64,000 bases of DNA from Amborella trichopoda (Eukaryota; Streptophyta; Magnoliopsida; Amborellales; Amborellaceae). Of the stretch, positions 1 through 10,288 are shown piece after piece. A program made the translations under genes and the position numbers. Where the stretch lies: assembly GCF_000471905.2 (NCBI RefSeq), contig NW_006500357.1, positions 1,000,658 through 1,064,657 of the forward strand, in the 5' to 3' direction. The first letter of the stretch is position 1. Each line of letters starts with the position of its first letter. The notes beneath the pieces were generated by a model. The model had not been told where the DNA came from, ran no database searches, and saw nothing but the letters and a program-made list of their open reading frames with translations.

Positions 1-439
1 ATGGAAGTTGGTTCACCAAGGGTGCACCAAGTTGGTTGACCGTGGATTGGTCTAAAAACGTCTGATCAAGATGAAACTTGGTACTCGACAGTTTTTGAAT
101 GTTCTGAATCCAATGGAAGATGTTGGTTATCATTTAGAGCTCCGGTGACAGGGCTGTAGTTACAGGGTCTTCTTTTTTGTGTTAGAGGTTGAATTCTGGA
201 AACTGTTTTGAACTCTGATCCGCCTGAGTTAGGTCGGATTGTGACGAAACTTGGAAGGCATTCTTAGGAGACCCTTAGCCACGTTTTCAATCATTTTGGG
301 ACCTTTCTAGGAGTGGAGTTATGCTTTGAATGGGGGCTTATTTGGCTATTGCTTTTGTGGTCCATTTAGTCCCAGGTCACAAGTTGCTCTCTCCTTATAT
401 GGATCGGGGATAACAAGTGTCAGAAAATACCCTTCAATA
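1..439 (-). repeat. 3' LTR of element E2, partial (U3 start only)
   Basis: This is the end of a long LTR in reverse orientation, cut by the window edge. The stretch around 60-95 (GTCTGATCAAGATGAAACTTGG) resembles the LTR near 39225-39250 and 51690-51710, and on the minus strand the boundary reads GGCAAGC then TATTGAAGG. That matches the boundaries of the other 3' LTRs at 24584 and 39362, where GGCAAGC or GGCAATC is followed by TATTT. The terminal TG has become TA, as in the two other 3' LTRs. Divergence from the E1 and E3 LTRs is high, so E2 is an older or separate subfamily member. The rest of this LTR lies left of base 1. Confidence 0.6.
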
Positions 440-609
440 GCTTGCCTTGTTGAATGTTGTGCTTTGAGAGAAGTGAGAAGGACGACATTCAGAATCAAAA
501 TTGGTCCTTCGACTATCTTTTTTCCTCCTAGCCACCAGATCGCACGACCGTCAAAGGGGGAATCTTGCAAAGCTGCTTCCCCAAGGGGTGACCAAGGTGC
601 TCAACATCT

Positions 610-840
610 GATGGCCTTGCTTAAGGGCTTGTAGACCCAGATCCATTGAGGCTTTCGGGGGAGAAGAGACTTTGAGCTGCTGGTGGGGGCCTTGTTTAAG
701 GGCTTGTAGACCCACTGCAACGGCTCGTATTTTTGGTTCACTGCTGAGGGCCTTGCTTAAGGGCTTTTGGACCCAGTCGGTCAGAATTCGGGCTTGTCTG
801 GCAGTCGGGGGCCCTGTTTAAGGGCTTTCTTCCCAATCAA
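610..840 (+). repeat. Tandem repeat, about 70-bp unit, four diverged copies
   Basis: The motif GCCTTGCTTAAGGGCTTGTA, with variants such as CCTTGTTTAAGGGC and CCCTGTTTAAGGGC, recurs at about 612, 690, 750 and 815, each time followed by GACCCA or a similar sequence. It precedes a duplicated TGGAGGTCCACGT motif (about 865 and 897). Function unknown; it belongs to the minisatellite-rich upstream region of the antisense ORF. Confidence 0.6.
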
Positions 841-1784
841 TCATATTTTTGTTTGGTCTTTTAGTGGAGGTCCACGTTTGAGACCGTGCCTTCTAGTGGA
901 GGTCCACGTCTGAGGCTATGTTGTGGATAGACAGCCAATGAGCCCTTGGTGGGCGTGCATGCTGCTACACTCAGGTTTGCTTTGACAAGCAGGTTACCCC
1001 TGTGGGCCCCATCCTGCTGGGTCCAGTCGAGGGCTTTTTGTTGGCCTGTCCCGAAAAGTCTGGGCATGTCGGCTAGGGAGTAGTGAGGCGACCTCTTGGT
1101 GAGGCTTCACCCTGAAGTTTTAGCAAGTTTTGACTTGACTTGACAATCATGAGCCTTTGGGAGCATCTTTGACTTGCCGTCGCAATTTTACTCGTTTTGG
1201 TTGGCTTCTTGAGAATGGGGTCCTTAATCTTGGAACCCTGATTTGCCATCCAGGCGATTTTTCTGATTCCCAAGTCATTTTGCTAATGTTCTCAGGCTGT
1301 TGAAGTTTTTCTTCTAAATTTGTTTTTGGGCCCCGATAATAGGGTATTTGGTGGTGGGGATTTTCTCGAAACGTCGGCTGAAGCCGCCTATGGAGGCGAG
1401 CGCTGCATCAACATGCTTATTGGCTCGGGTGCTCTTTCGGTTTTTCACCTGAACGGGGAAGTGGTGCCATAAAATGGTTTTCACCAACTTCCTTCTTTTT
1501 ATTGGGCGTTTTTACCCATGACCTTGTGGTCATGTCCATCCTTGTTCATTTTTACTCCCGGTGCCCTTTCGAGTTTACACCGTGCCCGGTTTTTATTTAC
1601 GGAACACTCTTACTCATGGCTTCATGGCCATGCTTGTCCATCATTTTTACTCATAGTGCCCTTTCAGGTTTTCACCATGACCGTTTTTGTTTGGTGGGGG
1701 CATCTTTATGGTCATGCCACTGGGACCTATGCGAAGCAGTTTATCATCATGCGGCCAAGACGTGCGCTATAATTTAGGGTAGTA

Positions 1785-2110
1785 TAGCTTGGACCACAAC
1801 TGGTCAGTTTGAAGTCTTGAAGCTCGGACCATGGCTGGGCAGTTTAAGGTCTTGCAGCATGGACCATGGCTAGGCAGTTTAAGGTCTTACAACACGGATC
1901 GTGGCTAGGAAGTTTAAGGTCTTGTAGCACGAACCATAGCTGAGCAGTTTAAGGTATTGCAACACGGCCCATGGCTGGGTAGTTTAAGGTCTTGCAGCAC
2001 GGACCATGACTGGAAAGTTTAAGGCCTTGCAGCACGGACCATGGCTAGGAAGTTTAAGGCCTTGTAGCAAGGACAATGGCTATGCAGTTTAAGGTATTGC
2101 AGCACAGACA
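1785..2110 (+). repeat. Minisatellite, 35-40 bp unit (GGACCATGGCTAGGCAGTTTAAGGTCTT type)
   Basis: About nine head-to-tail units share the core GGACCATGGCT followed by CAGTTTAAGGTCTTGCAGCA. Related arrays occur at the matching place in E1 (22015-22850, opposite strand) and E3 (40555-41400). The array lies between the LTR and the TATA box of the antisense ORF in all three copies, so it is an ancestral part of this region. The unit number differs among copies, as expected for replication slippage. Confidence 0.8.
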
Positions 2111-2590
2111 CTGTGGCGGCTTAAGCAAGACATGAGCGCACAACAACTTGCAGGGGGCGGTAGATGGCGGCCTGAACAGATCCTGGCGGCGGCCTAAGGA
2201 AAGCAGGCGTGTTTGGCAGTTTGCGAATGGCAGTATGAATAAGTTAGCCCTGGCGGCCGCTTCTCGCACGTGCAAGGGCGGGAATCTTTCAACCTACGAC
2301 ATGTTTATGGTGTCACACGTGTTCTTGGGATAGCTCTGCGTGAGATCTTGGGCTCGTCCTTCAGGCAGTCGACCCGATCCGACCCGACTTGTGGCTGTAG
2401 TCGACTTATGTGGATTCGGGCATAGTTCGTGCCCCGACCCGACTGAGCCCTTGTCGTTTTGAATTTCTACCGTGCCTTGATTCCCGAACTGCCCTCGGCC
2501 TTTTCAGTAATGACGTAGTGTCACTCGTGTCCTTGGCGACTTTTTCCTTTTCATGAAGGGTAAGTTGGTAAAATGTATTTTATCGAGGAG

Positions 2591-2597
2591 ATAAAAA
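2591..2597 (+). promoter_or_regulatory. TATA-like box of the antisense ORF of E2
   Basis: GATAAAAAGGGGGCAAACCC at 2590-2609 lines up with TATATAAGGGGGTAAAACC in E3 (from 42244) and TATATATAGGGGTAAACCCC in E1 (minus strand, from 21090). The TATA itself is degraded here, but the following G run and AAACCC are kept. It lies about 670 bp upstream of the ORF start at 3267. Confidence 0.5.
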
Positions 2598-3266
2598 GGG
2601 GGCAAACCCTATTTTCAACTTCATCCTTAGCAAAAAACCTAATGTTTTTCACAGAGTAAGGGTTTTCAACGAAGGAAGGTTCCCGGTAGGCAGAGTCATG
2701 TGTAGGGCTTCTGGTGGGGAACTTGGTGCAGTTTCAGCAGGGAGGTTCAGTGAAGGTTAGCCAGGAGCAGAAGGGAGTCCCATCATAGGACGGTAGGTGA
2801 AGGGTCTTCCAGCAGGGGAAGCTGGAAGGTCATTTGGAAAGTGAAGGGTCTCCTGGCAGTAAGTTGGAGAGTCCTTCCTTGAGAAGTCAGAGAGTTACCG
2901 GCAAGGGTACCAAAGGGGTCGCGATCAGCACGTGCGGACAGGAACACATATCGCAGAGATGGAAGGTGTGTAGTAGGACATGCATGGGAAACATGGTCCA
3001 CACGTGCAAGTGTGTGACTCATGTAAAGAGCCACGTCAAAGAGTACTGTGCCTTAAAGGAGAGTCCGCACGTGTGACACGTGCAAAGGAGCGATGCCCTT
3101 GTAGCGCACAACGACTTCAAACAGTTTCACCAGAATGGCAGCTTGCGTACATTAGTGGGATAAGGAGATGGCATAGCGTTTTGAGTGCAGGATGGCAAGG
3201 GATCCCATAGGAGCATCTAACCGTTGAAGGACTAGAGCTTCAAGAGCTTCGAGGATAAAGGCTCCC

Positions 3267-4157
3267 ATGGGGAATAATATTGCTAAGGACGCAATCGTTA
3301 TTGAGGATGACGACCCCCTCGTGGAGGTCAAGGGTTAACCGATGGATGTTAAGCCATCCTCCTCCTCACAACCTCCTCATTTTAGGGAGGCAACTAGGTC
3401 AGCGCCTCATTCTAGTCGAGTCATCTTCACCCCGTCCTGGTTTAGCTCCGGGGGCGTCATTTCAGAAAAATTAAGGATCCCTTTCTCTATACAGATAAAG
3501 GGGCTGGACTACCTTAGTATTGAGATTGGTTTTATGGAGTATGGGATAGAGCTTTGGAAGGCTGTTCACCGTCTCATAAGCATGTCTTCCCTTGATGAGT
3601 TGATACAACTCCCTGAGCTCTTAGGGCAGACCGCGACGAGACTGACAACTTTTGGAAGTTCTTAGGGCTTACCAGCTCAAGGGAGTGATGGAGGAGTTAG
3701 CTTTAATGGCTGAAGAGATCTTGAGGTTGGAAAGATTGATCTCACCTGTGCTAAGCCCATTTATTGGCCCCTTGTTCGACTTATTTTCTGATGAGCCTTC
3801 CATTTTCGGTTACATTGACGGTCTTCTGGGGGAATTCAAGGAGGACCATATAGGGAGTGCCTTCATCCATTTCTTGAGGCTCATTCCTTGAAGGACGGGG
3901 AGCACACTGTCCTTGGCGGTTTCTCTTTCAAGGACTACACGGATAGCATGCCAGTTCTTCAGTGTCACATCACCGAGACGGAGGCCTTGCTATCCTAAGC
4001 CTGTGAGGAAATGAGGGACTTCCCTTTGACCAATTTGAAATCAGGCACATTCCCATTATTAGCAAGGCAAGCAGGCTTTCTTACAGTGGCCGTTTCGCAA
4101 GATAAACGGGCGTTCAGGCAGTGTGCAGCTGCTGAAGTTGGGGCCCATAAAGAATGA
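3267..4157 (+). pseudogene. Antisense ORF remnant of E2 (C-terminal part only, no PMD visible)
   Basis: An ATG at 3267 opens a frame with an acidic start (VIEDDDPLVEVKG), a stop at 3336, a Ser/Pro-rich stretch and then a helical Leu-rich part (ELWKAVHRLISMSSLDELIQ). A frameshift near 3655 moves to another frame (to 3891) and a second one returns to the first frame, ending with TGA at 4155-4157. The helical part weakly resembles the LQGLRELPLNELGEALANL segment of the E1 and E3 antisense ORFs, but the PMD itself is missing, so this is a shortened or different version. It is convergent with pol, whose stop is 215 bp away, the same relation as in E1 and E3. A region like the poly(A) site of E3 (ATAATGGAATGAAAGCC) follows near 4217. 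Confidence 0.55.
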
Positions 4158-4371
4158 TTGGCCCATCTTCTGTAATCGTTGTTTTATCCCGTGTTTTCTT
4201 TGAGACATGCACTTTGTAATTTCTATAATGGAATGAAAGCCTTTGTTTGCTTATGTTGGTCTCGTTTTTTTTTTTTTTTTGACGTTTTTACCTATGATGC
4301 CCTTCCGGGTTTCATCATGTCCATCTGTTTAAGGAGCCGTCTTTAAGGTCGCGCCACCAGGACCATAGAAA
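4158..4371. other. Spacer between convergent antisense ORF and pol of E2
   Basis: Noncoding spacer holding the probable 3' end of the antisense transcript (near 4215-4240) and a run of T at about 4266-4280. Nothing else is recognised. Confidence 0.5.
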
Positions 4372-5364
4372 TTATAGGTAGTACCGCTTCAGATAACACC
4401 CATTGATGGGCATCATTGCTTCTACCCCATCGTGTCGAGCCAGCACATAAGCCCCATTGGGGGAAGCCTTCTTTATCATGAAAGGACCTTCCCATTTTGG
4501 ATCAAGTTCCCCTTATGCCGCCCATGCATGACAATCGGCCTTCTTATTGCCAGGACTAAGTCGCTACGGGCCAAAGAACGTGCTTTAACTGATTTGTCAA
4601 AATCTCATTTCATCCTGCCCTGATAGACTTCGAGGTTTTGTTGAGCCTTAATCCTCCTCTCATCAAGCACATCGAGCTCTTGATAGTGGAGCTTCACCCA
4701 TTCGTCTTTGGTCATGCCATGGTGTATGGCAATGCGAAATGAGGGAAGCTTAACTTTGAGAGGTAGTACGGCTTCACTCCCATAAACCAAGGAGTAAGGA
4801 GTGGAATCAATGACACTTCTGGTGGTAGTATGGAAAGCCCATAGGACTCTTGGGAGCTTCTCATGCCAATTCATCTTTGTTCTTGATACTGACTTTCGTA
4901 AGACAGAGAAGAGGGTTTTATTGAAGGGCTCAGCTAGGCCATTCGCCTTAGATTGTACATGGTAGAATATTTCCATTCCAAACTGGTTTACCAGGTGATC
5001 AATGTACTAGCTTCTGAATTGTGGGCCATTGTCTTATTTAATTTGATTAGGTAAGCCAAATCTATAAATGATATGATGTCTTACGAAATTGGCCACTGAT
5101 GTCTTAGGGACATGCTTGAGGGGTATCGCTTCAGCCCACTTGGAAAGTAATCCATGGCAACCAGGATGAAAACATGACCCAACACTGAGGGGGGCTCAAT
5201 AGGTCCCACAATTTCCATACCCTAATGTGAAAAAGGCCATGATGTCGCCGTGGGGTGGAGAGGCTCTGGTGGTTGGTAAATAAAATTCGCATGCATTTGG
5301 CATACTTGGCATCTTTTAGCATAGGCTAGGGAGTCCTTAACAATTGAAGGCCAGTAGTACCCCA
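4372..5364 (-). pseudogene. Integrase core and C-terminus of E2 pol (part cut off by E1)
   Basis: On the minus strand from 5364 the sequence encodes, over several frames, the conserved GYYWP stretch, the CQVCQ zinc-binding cysteines (near 5300), the first catalytic Asp in an AMDYF-type motif (near 5145), the second in DNGPQF (near 5020) and the catalytic Glu in AEPFNKT (near 4930, in the ORF 4976-4605). The C-terminal domain follows, with LVLAIRRPI and PINGCYLKRYY, ending at a TAA at 4372-4374. This is a Ty3/gypsy integrase. It is split from its N-terminal half, now at 27870-28100, by the insertion of E1. Stops and frameshifts make it inactive. Confidence 0.88.
5360..5364. repeat. Target-site duplication of E1, left copy (CCCCA)
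   Basis: CCCCA directly precedes the 5' LTR terminus TGTTTGAAG and is repeated at 27870-27874 directly after the 3' LTR terminus. With one copy and E1 removed, the minus-strand integrase frame of E2 is continuous across the join. Confidence 0.92.
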
Positions 5365-6654
5365 TGTTTGAAGACATTTTTCAGCACCATGGTCCCTGAT
5401 GCGGAATGAAGAGGAAAGCAGCTCAATAATGCCTCAACAAACAGTGGAAATTTCGATAGCCTCAGAATAGCCCCAGAACTAGTCAATATCTTCGTGAGCA
5501 CTCCAAAAGGCCACCTACCAAGTTTGGTCACATTTCAACATGTCTAAGGCAGTGACCACAAAGAAACAATTTCGGAAAAATTGGTCTCTGGCACCTTGAA
5601 ACAGACCTTGTAACTAGAACTATATTTTCGGTGCGTCAAACAGCTCTGGGACTACGTCCATTGGATCAGGCACGATCAAAGACCCCTATGGGTCAAGTTT
5701 TGGCTTAATCGGACAATCCAGGACAAAGTTATTGGTAAAAAATTGAAACAGGAGGAGTTGCACACTATTCTCATGTGGCCACCCTGCACCAAAAACACCA
5801 TTAAAGGTGGTTATTTCACAGTCACACGTAGTGACTTTCGGGGCCCATATCTCACTCGATCTGAGTCGGATTGCCTCTAAATTTTGTGAGCATGTTCGTC
5901 TCGTCAAGATAAGTGTTTCGATATGTGGTACTCCCCGTGATGACACCCGAGCAGGGAGAAAATCTAGAGAGAAGTTGCAAAAAAATCAACAGTGACACGC
6001 CTCGCTCGAGCGGCCAAATCACAGTTCTCGTGCATTAGATAAACGTGAAACCAATTCCATTGTGTGCATAAGGTCCAGGGCTACCATTGGTCCGAGTCCC
6101 GTACATGATGAACTGTTGGATTTTGTACACAAAGGCCAACAAGTGACTGTAAATTTCGACGGCCAGATTTTAGATTTTGGCCAAAACCCAAAAGTTGCGA
6201 AATCTTTGTTTCGGCTCCAAATCGAGTCTCGTTTATTGCCATGCGATCGTGATGGCATGCTCAGTGTACTACGATGAAGAAGTCACTGAAAAATCAAAGA
6301 ACGAGCGCACTATTTATCCGAAATTTTCAAGATTCATCCAAAATTCGAGTCTCATGATCGTAGCTTAAAAACATGATCCATGGCTCGAAGTTGGTATGAA
6401 ATCGATCACTATGCCTAGCCCTACAAGAAAACAATCATCTTTCGAATGGGCACGAGAGCAACATCGAACCAGTCATAGAATATCACGCAAGTTCTCGGGC
6501 AGCAGCAAGGACTGTTCTGAAATTTTACATATTGTTAGGTAGGGGTAAAATAATAATTTTGCATCATATTTTGTGATTATATTTAATTCAATTAAATTCT
6601 AATTATCAACAATTTAGGTAGTTTTTGGGCATCCACCCAAGTTTGAGCCCAATT

Positions 6655-6662
6655 CTATATAA
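6655..6662 (+). promoter_or_regulatory. TATA box of E1 5' LTR
   Basis: CTATATAACATGCAAAGCC lies in a block conserved in the 3' LTR (25831) and in the E3 LTR (minus strand, 38085). It precedes the poly(A) signal by about 55 bp, so R should be short, with transcription probably starting near 6685. Confidence 0.75.
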
Positions 6663-6712
6663 CATGCAAAGCCTAGTTGTAAAAAGACCTTCGTTTCATT
6701 CTTCAATCATTC

Positions 6713-6718
6713 AATAAA
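6713..6718 (+). terminator. Poly(A) signal AATAAA of E1 5' LTR
   Basis: AATAAAGATTTCAATTCTTG is conserved at 25890 (3' LTR) and on the minus strand at 38020-38025 (E3). It defines the U3-R part as the first 1.35 kb of the LTR. Everything after it, nearly 2 kb without the hAT element, is U5 and would lie in the 5' leader of the genomic RNA. Confidence 0.7.
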
Positions 6719-6819
6719 GATTTCAATTCTTGCTTAAGTTCGTGGGTGCATCTTGAAGAGAGAGAGAGAGGAGAGAGAAGAAAAGGGTCGGTACCCTTGG
6801 TATGGTAACTTAACTTTCC

Positions 6820-7080
6820 CTCTCCTCTTCTTTTCTCTCTCATCTATATCTCTCTCCTCCTCTTTTCTCTCTCATCTCTATCTCTCTTTCTCTCTCTTCT
6901 TTTCTCTCTCAATTCATTTTCTCTCTCTTCTTTTCTCATAGTTCTCTTCTTTCTTTCTCTTTTTTCTTCTCTCTTGTCTTTATCTCTTGCTTCTTTCTTT
7001 ATCTCTCTCTTTCCCTCTCCTTCCCTCACATCTATCACTCTCTCTCTTCATCCTCTAGTTTATCACTTTTTTCTTTGCTT
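6820..7080 (+). repeat. Long polypyrimidine tract in LTR U5
   Basis: About 260 bp is almost only C and T on the plus strand, with many TCTCTC runs, preceded by a short GAGAGAGAGAG patch. The same tract is found at about 25975-26215 and, as GA on the plus strand, at about 37640-37920. Reading frames across it (Ser/Leu/Phe on one strand, Arg/Glu/Lys on the other) are artefacts of composition. Confidence 0.8.
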
Positions 7081-7204
7081 ATACTTTTCTCCTTTCTCCA
7101 TTCACGCATGGTGGACCTGTCGTCTGGTGTGATGTCTTCCTGTTTCTAAGACATGAACAGTGAGCCAGGTCTTAGCCTGCATGGTGGGCCAGGCCTCTAT
7201 CCCT

Positions 7205-7433
7205 TTTCTCTTCTGTCACAGTTGGCAGAAGCATATTGCCGCCTGTGTCTTCTTTCTCACTCCTCTCTTCTGTCACAGCTGACGGAAACACATTGCCGCC
7301 CATGTCTTCTCTCTTTTTTCTTCTGTCACAGTCGACGAAAGCACATCACCGCCTGTGTCTTCTCTCTCTTCACTCTTCTATCACAGTCAGTAGAAGCACA
7401 TCGCTGCCCGTGTCTTCTCTCTTCAGTCATAGC
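7205..7433 (+). repeat. Imperfect-hairpin array in the 5' LTR, first part
   Basis: Units of about 50-60 bp follow the pattern CACAGYYGRCGRAAGCACAT then YRCCGCCTGTGTCTTC. The arms CACAG.CGGCG and CGCCG.CTGTG are near-inverted repeats, so each unit can form a short stem with a loop of about nine bases. Pyrimidine-rich linkers separate units. The array continues after the hAT insertion (9151-9350). Confidence 0.75.
7426..7433. repeat. 8-bp target-site duplication of hAT-like element, left
   Basis: GTCATAGC here faces CTCACAGC at 9151-9158, six of eight bases equal. The 3' LTR has the empty site (around 26595-26605), where CAGTCATAGC runs straight on into TGACGAAAGCCC. Confidence 0.75.
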
Positions 7434-8154
7434 CAGTGTTCGAAAAACTGGCCGGTCAGAATCGGAACCAGAATAGGCCAGTTAGCTCGCTACCGGTGGG
7501 GTGGCGATTTCGGTTAGGTCAGATTTTAGTGTAATAGTAAAAAAACACATCATCTTGAAAAAAATCAGCTAAAAAACCGGCCGGTTTGGCCTCGAACTAA
7601 CAACGTTTCGACAAAATAATAGTGCCACAAAAAATAACAGTCGTTATTTGTAACAATGCCCGTTATTTGGGCAGAACCCATGATCTGCCATTTTTTGTAG
7701 CTTTTTGATGCTTTTTCCTACCATTTTTTTGTTTTTTTTTGCTTAATTATTGTACTATACCTTCAAATATTCTATAAATCCATCAATATTGAATAAAAAA
7801 CTCCATGATTAGATCCATTTTGGCGAATTTTTCGTTCGGTTTTTAGTGTTCTTCAAATTTTTAGGAAAAATCTGCCATTCATTTGATTTTGGCCCGGTTT
7901 TTCAGTTTTTTTTTATAAAACGGTTGGGATTTTAATGATCACAACGATACATATATTTTAAGACTGCTGATTTCATTGAAATGGAGAAATTTGGGGCTCG
8001 ATTTTGAGATTGAAGCAGACAAGGTAAGCCCGAACCTAATTTTATTTAATTTTTTTCTTAATTTTGCAGCTTTTTTAGGATTTTTCAGACAATATTTGAC
8101 GAGTGTTATTTTTGGCAATAAATAAAAGAACGATTTTTTAACAACAACAAAAAC

Positions 8155-8695
8155 AATTTGGAGCTCGATTTTTGGAATTTAGGGTTTTTTTGTTTTTAGT
8201 GTTATATAATATATATATTTATAAAAATATGTTTAAAGTGATGATTATGAGAATATATATACACAATATTTGTGTGAGATTATTGACTGCAAAAATAAAT
8301 GAACAAATTTAGATCCAAAACAAAAATTTGGAAGTCAATTTTGGGGATTTTGGGGATTTTAGGGATTTTTGGGATTTTAGGGTTTATTGAATGAAAAATA
8401 AAATTGATATTTTTTTTGTGAGGAATTTTTTTAATGTTATATAATATATATTTATAAAAATATGTTTTTTGTGATGAATATGAGAATATATATAAACAAT
8501 ATTTGTGTGATATTATTGATTGCATAAAATAAAAGAACGAATTTTAGAACAAAAAAAAAATTTGGAGGTCAATTTTGGGGATTTTAGGGTTTATTGAACG
8601 AAAATAAATTGATATTTTATTGTGAAGTATTGTTTTTAATGTTATATAATATATTATATTTATAAAATATTGTTTTTGTTGATTAGAATATTGAG
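8155..8695. repeat. Internal AT-rich tandem repeat of the hAT-like element, about 200-240 bp unit
   Basis: Successive copies share an ordered set of motifs: a GAGCTCGATTTTTGG- or GGAGGTCAATTTTGG-like start, TTAGGGTTTATTGA, GTTATATAATATATAT, a TATAAAAATATG, GAGAATATATATA and AACAATATTTGTG. At least three copies begin near 8160, 8325 and 8560. The third runs into the N gap, so the true copy number may be larger. Confidence 0.7.
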
Positions 8696-8736
8696 NNNNN
8701 NNNNNNNNNNNNNNNNNNNNNNNNNNNNNNNNNNNN
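8696..8736. other. Assembly gap (41 N)
   Basis: A run of N falls inside the AT-rich tandem repeat of the hAT-like element, and the gap size may be nominal. The sequence right of it does not simply continue the repeat. Confidence 0.98.
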
Positions 8737-9150
8737 TCCTATCCCCTGTGTGCCTTGCCTCCCACGACTATTATGATTTGATTTTGTGGAGTCATTTTGA
8801 TTAAAAAAACACTCAGTATTCCAAGTATTCTTTAAGTATCGGACTACCCGTTGGCTATACTTCATTATGCAATTGTGTCATAAAGCTTTAGGATTTTATA
8901 TCTTTATGTATGCAACAATTAAGATTTTATATCTTTATGTATGTAATATAATAGTATACACTTAATCTAAGTTTTTCTATTTTTTTTCTTTTTTTTTAAA
9001 ATTTTTTTGGACATTTTTAACCTTTTCTTAAAAAAAAAAAACTAGTTGACCGATTAAAATGGTTAACCGCCCTGGTTAGTCCGATTCCGTTTCAAACCGA
9101 TCCTAGCCTCAAAATCGGTTAACTGTTTCGGTTCGATTTTGCGAACATTG

Positions 9151-9360
9151 CTCACAGCGGGCGGAAGCCCATTGCCACCTGTGTCCTCTCTCTCCTCTCC
9201 TGTCTACCACAATCGGCGGAAGCCTATCGTCGCATGTGTTCTTTCTATCTCCTCTTTCTTCTGTCACAACCGGGGGAAACAAATAGCCGCTTGTGTTTTC
9301 TCTTAGTTTTTCTCTCATCACAGATGGAAGGAGACTATCGCCGTCTGAGTTTCTCTCTCC
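9151..9360 (+). repeat. Imperfect-hairpin array in the 5' LTR, second part
   Basis: This continues the array interrupted at 7433, with CACAGCGGGCGGAAGCCCAT, CACAATCGGCGGAAGCC and CACAACCGGGGGAAAC units, ending at CACAGATGGAAGGAGACTATCG. The same order of degenerate last units is seen in the 3' LTR (to 26965), which confirms allelic equivalence of the two LTRs. Confidence 0.75.
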
Positions 9361-10269
9361 TCATCTCATTACTGTATGTGCCTTCCTTCCTCTTCCTTCT
9401 CTCTCTTACTTCTTCTTCATGCTTTTCCTTCTCTTCTTCCTCTCCCTCTTTCTTTCCTCCCTATCGTCTCCCAAGCTCTTCTTATTATTTCTCTCTCTCC
9501 CTTTTCTTCTATTCTTCTCTTCTTCTTCTCTCACTATTTCTCTTCTCCATCTTCTCTTCTTTTTCTCTTTCTGTTCTCCTTTCTTTCTTTTACTCTTTCA
9601 TTTGAACACGAGGGGCAGAGACTAGCATTCCATGGTAGTTCTGTTGTTTAGCAATAATGCCGTTGTACCGGTCAAAGTCATTGTGCCCACTTTACTGTCA
9701 CGACAAGCTACCGTTGCGTCAAGCTAGTCGGTACTGGTACTATCATCTAATAGTAATTCTGTTGAGCTGGTCTGAGTTACCAAGCCCGTTTTACTGCCAC
9801 GCCGAGTCAATTACCTACTTGTCTAGTCGTTGTGTCGGTCTCACCGCCTGGTCAAATTCTTCTCATCCCAATCTTAACTCTCTCATTCTTCTCTTCTTCT
9901 TTTTGAATGTGCACGTCTGTGTACATTCACTCAATGGCAAGGTGGGGTTCCTTGACCCACTTGTCTTGTAACATTTGCCATGTGTGTGTGATTGCAGAAA
10001 CAAGAGAATACAGGCCAAGGGAGGCGATTCCAAACCAGTTCTACAATTGGGGGGCTTTCTTTGTGATCTAAGAGGGTGCCCACGCGAGCCAGCCCGAGTA
10101 AGTCTCGAACCCACCTTAAATTCTTCTCTCATCGGTTAATCTACCTACCCTTGTTTTTTTGCAAGGTTCCCAAGAGAGCGATCTCAAGTCCCGGGTTCCC
10201 TTGAAACCCTAGATACGTGCCACCAGATCATCCAGATCCGGAGGGTGAGAACGAGGCACCTAACCAGCT

Positions 10270-10288
10270 TGGCGACTCCACTGGGGAC
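10270..10288 (+). promoter_or_regulatory. Primer-binding site, tRNA-Arg type
   Basis: TGGCGACTCCACTGGGGAC lies three bases after the LTR end. Its first 17 bases are complementary to the 3' end of plant tRNA-Arg(ACG) except for one A where the tRNA pairs with G. A tRNA-Arg primer is known for Ogre-like Tat elements. E2 and E3 have lost their PBS. Confidence 0.85.

Larger units (their letters stand above)
440..3266 (+). promoter_or_regulatory. Upstream region of the antisense ORF of E2
   Basis: This region lies between the 3' LTR and the antisense ORF of E2. It is homologous, with many gaps, to 39363-43293 (plus) and 20113-24583 (minus). It starts with a stretch shared by all three copies (about 450-545, like 39375-39470). 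It then holds four diverged units containing AAGGGCTTGTAGACCC (about 610-830), a repeat with TTTACTCATGG and ATGCCC (about 1500-1700), the 35-40 bp minisatellite and a TATA-like site. The short ORFs here are scattered and low in information, and I consider none of them genes. Confidence 0.6.
7434..9150. mobile_element. Non-autonomous hAT-like DNA transposon inside the 5' LTR of E1
   Basis: The element starts CAGTGTTCGAAAA and ends with the inverted counterpart TTTTGCGAACATTG. These 14-bp terminal inverted repeats (CARTGTTCGMAAA) and the 8-bp duplication are typical of the hAT superfamily. It is 1.7 kb, very AT-rich, has no transposase ORF and carries an internal tandem repeat and an assembly gap. 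It is absent from the 3' LTR of E1, so it inserted after E1. Strand cannot be assigned without a transposase. Confidence 0.8.
5365..10266 (+). repeat. 5' LTR of E1 (enlarged by a hAT-like insertion)
   Basis: The LTR begins with TGTTTGAAGACATTTTTCAG and ends ACCTAACCA, three bases before the PBS. It aligns along its length with 24584-27869 and, reversed, with 36191-39362. In order it has U3 with TATA (6655), the poly(A) signal (6713), a GA patch, a pyrimidine-rich tract (about 6820-7080), an imperfect-hairpin array (about 7205-7433 and 9151-9350), a second pyrimidine tract (about 9360-9600) and a unique end. Short reading frames inside are low-complexity and not genes. Length without the hAT element is about 3.18 kb. 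Confidence 0.88.

Noticed and set aside
5364..5369. LTR of E1 starting at TGAAGACATT (5369) with duplication ATGTT
   Set aside because: No ATGTT follows the 3' LTR. Starting at TGTTTGAAG (5365) gives the exact duplication CCCCA and a continuous integrase frame.
5807..6368. Small ORFs in U3 of the LTR (5807-5995, 6019-6258, 6062-6277)
   Set aside because: Not kept open in the other LTR copies; U3 is noncoding in this family as far as can be seen.
9234..9651. Overlapping ORFs of 90-123 codons rich in Ser, Leu and Phe (also 26679-27265, 6753-6941, 7153-7517)
   Set aside because: They lie in the pyrimidine tracts and hairpin arrays of the LTR. All three frames are open because of composition, and the frames are not kept between the two LTRs of E1.
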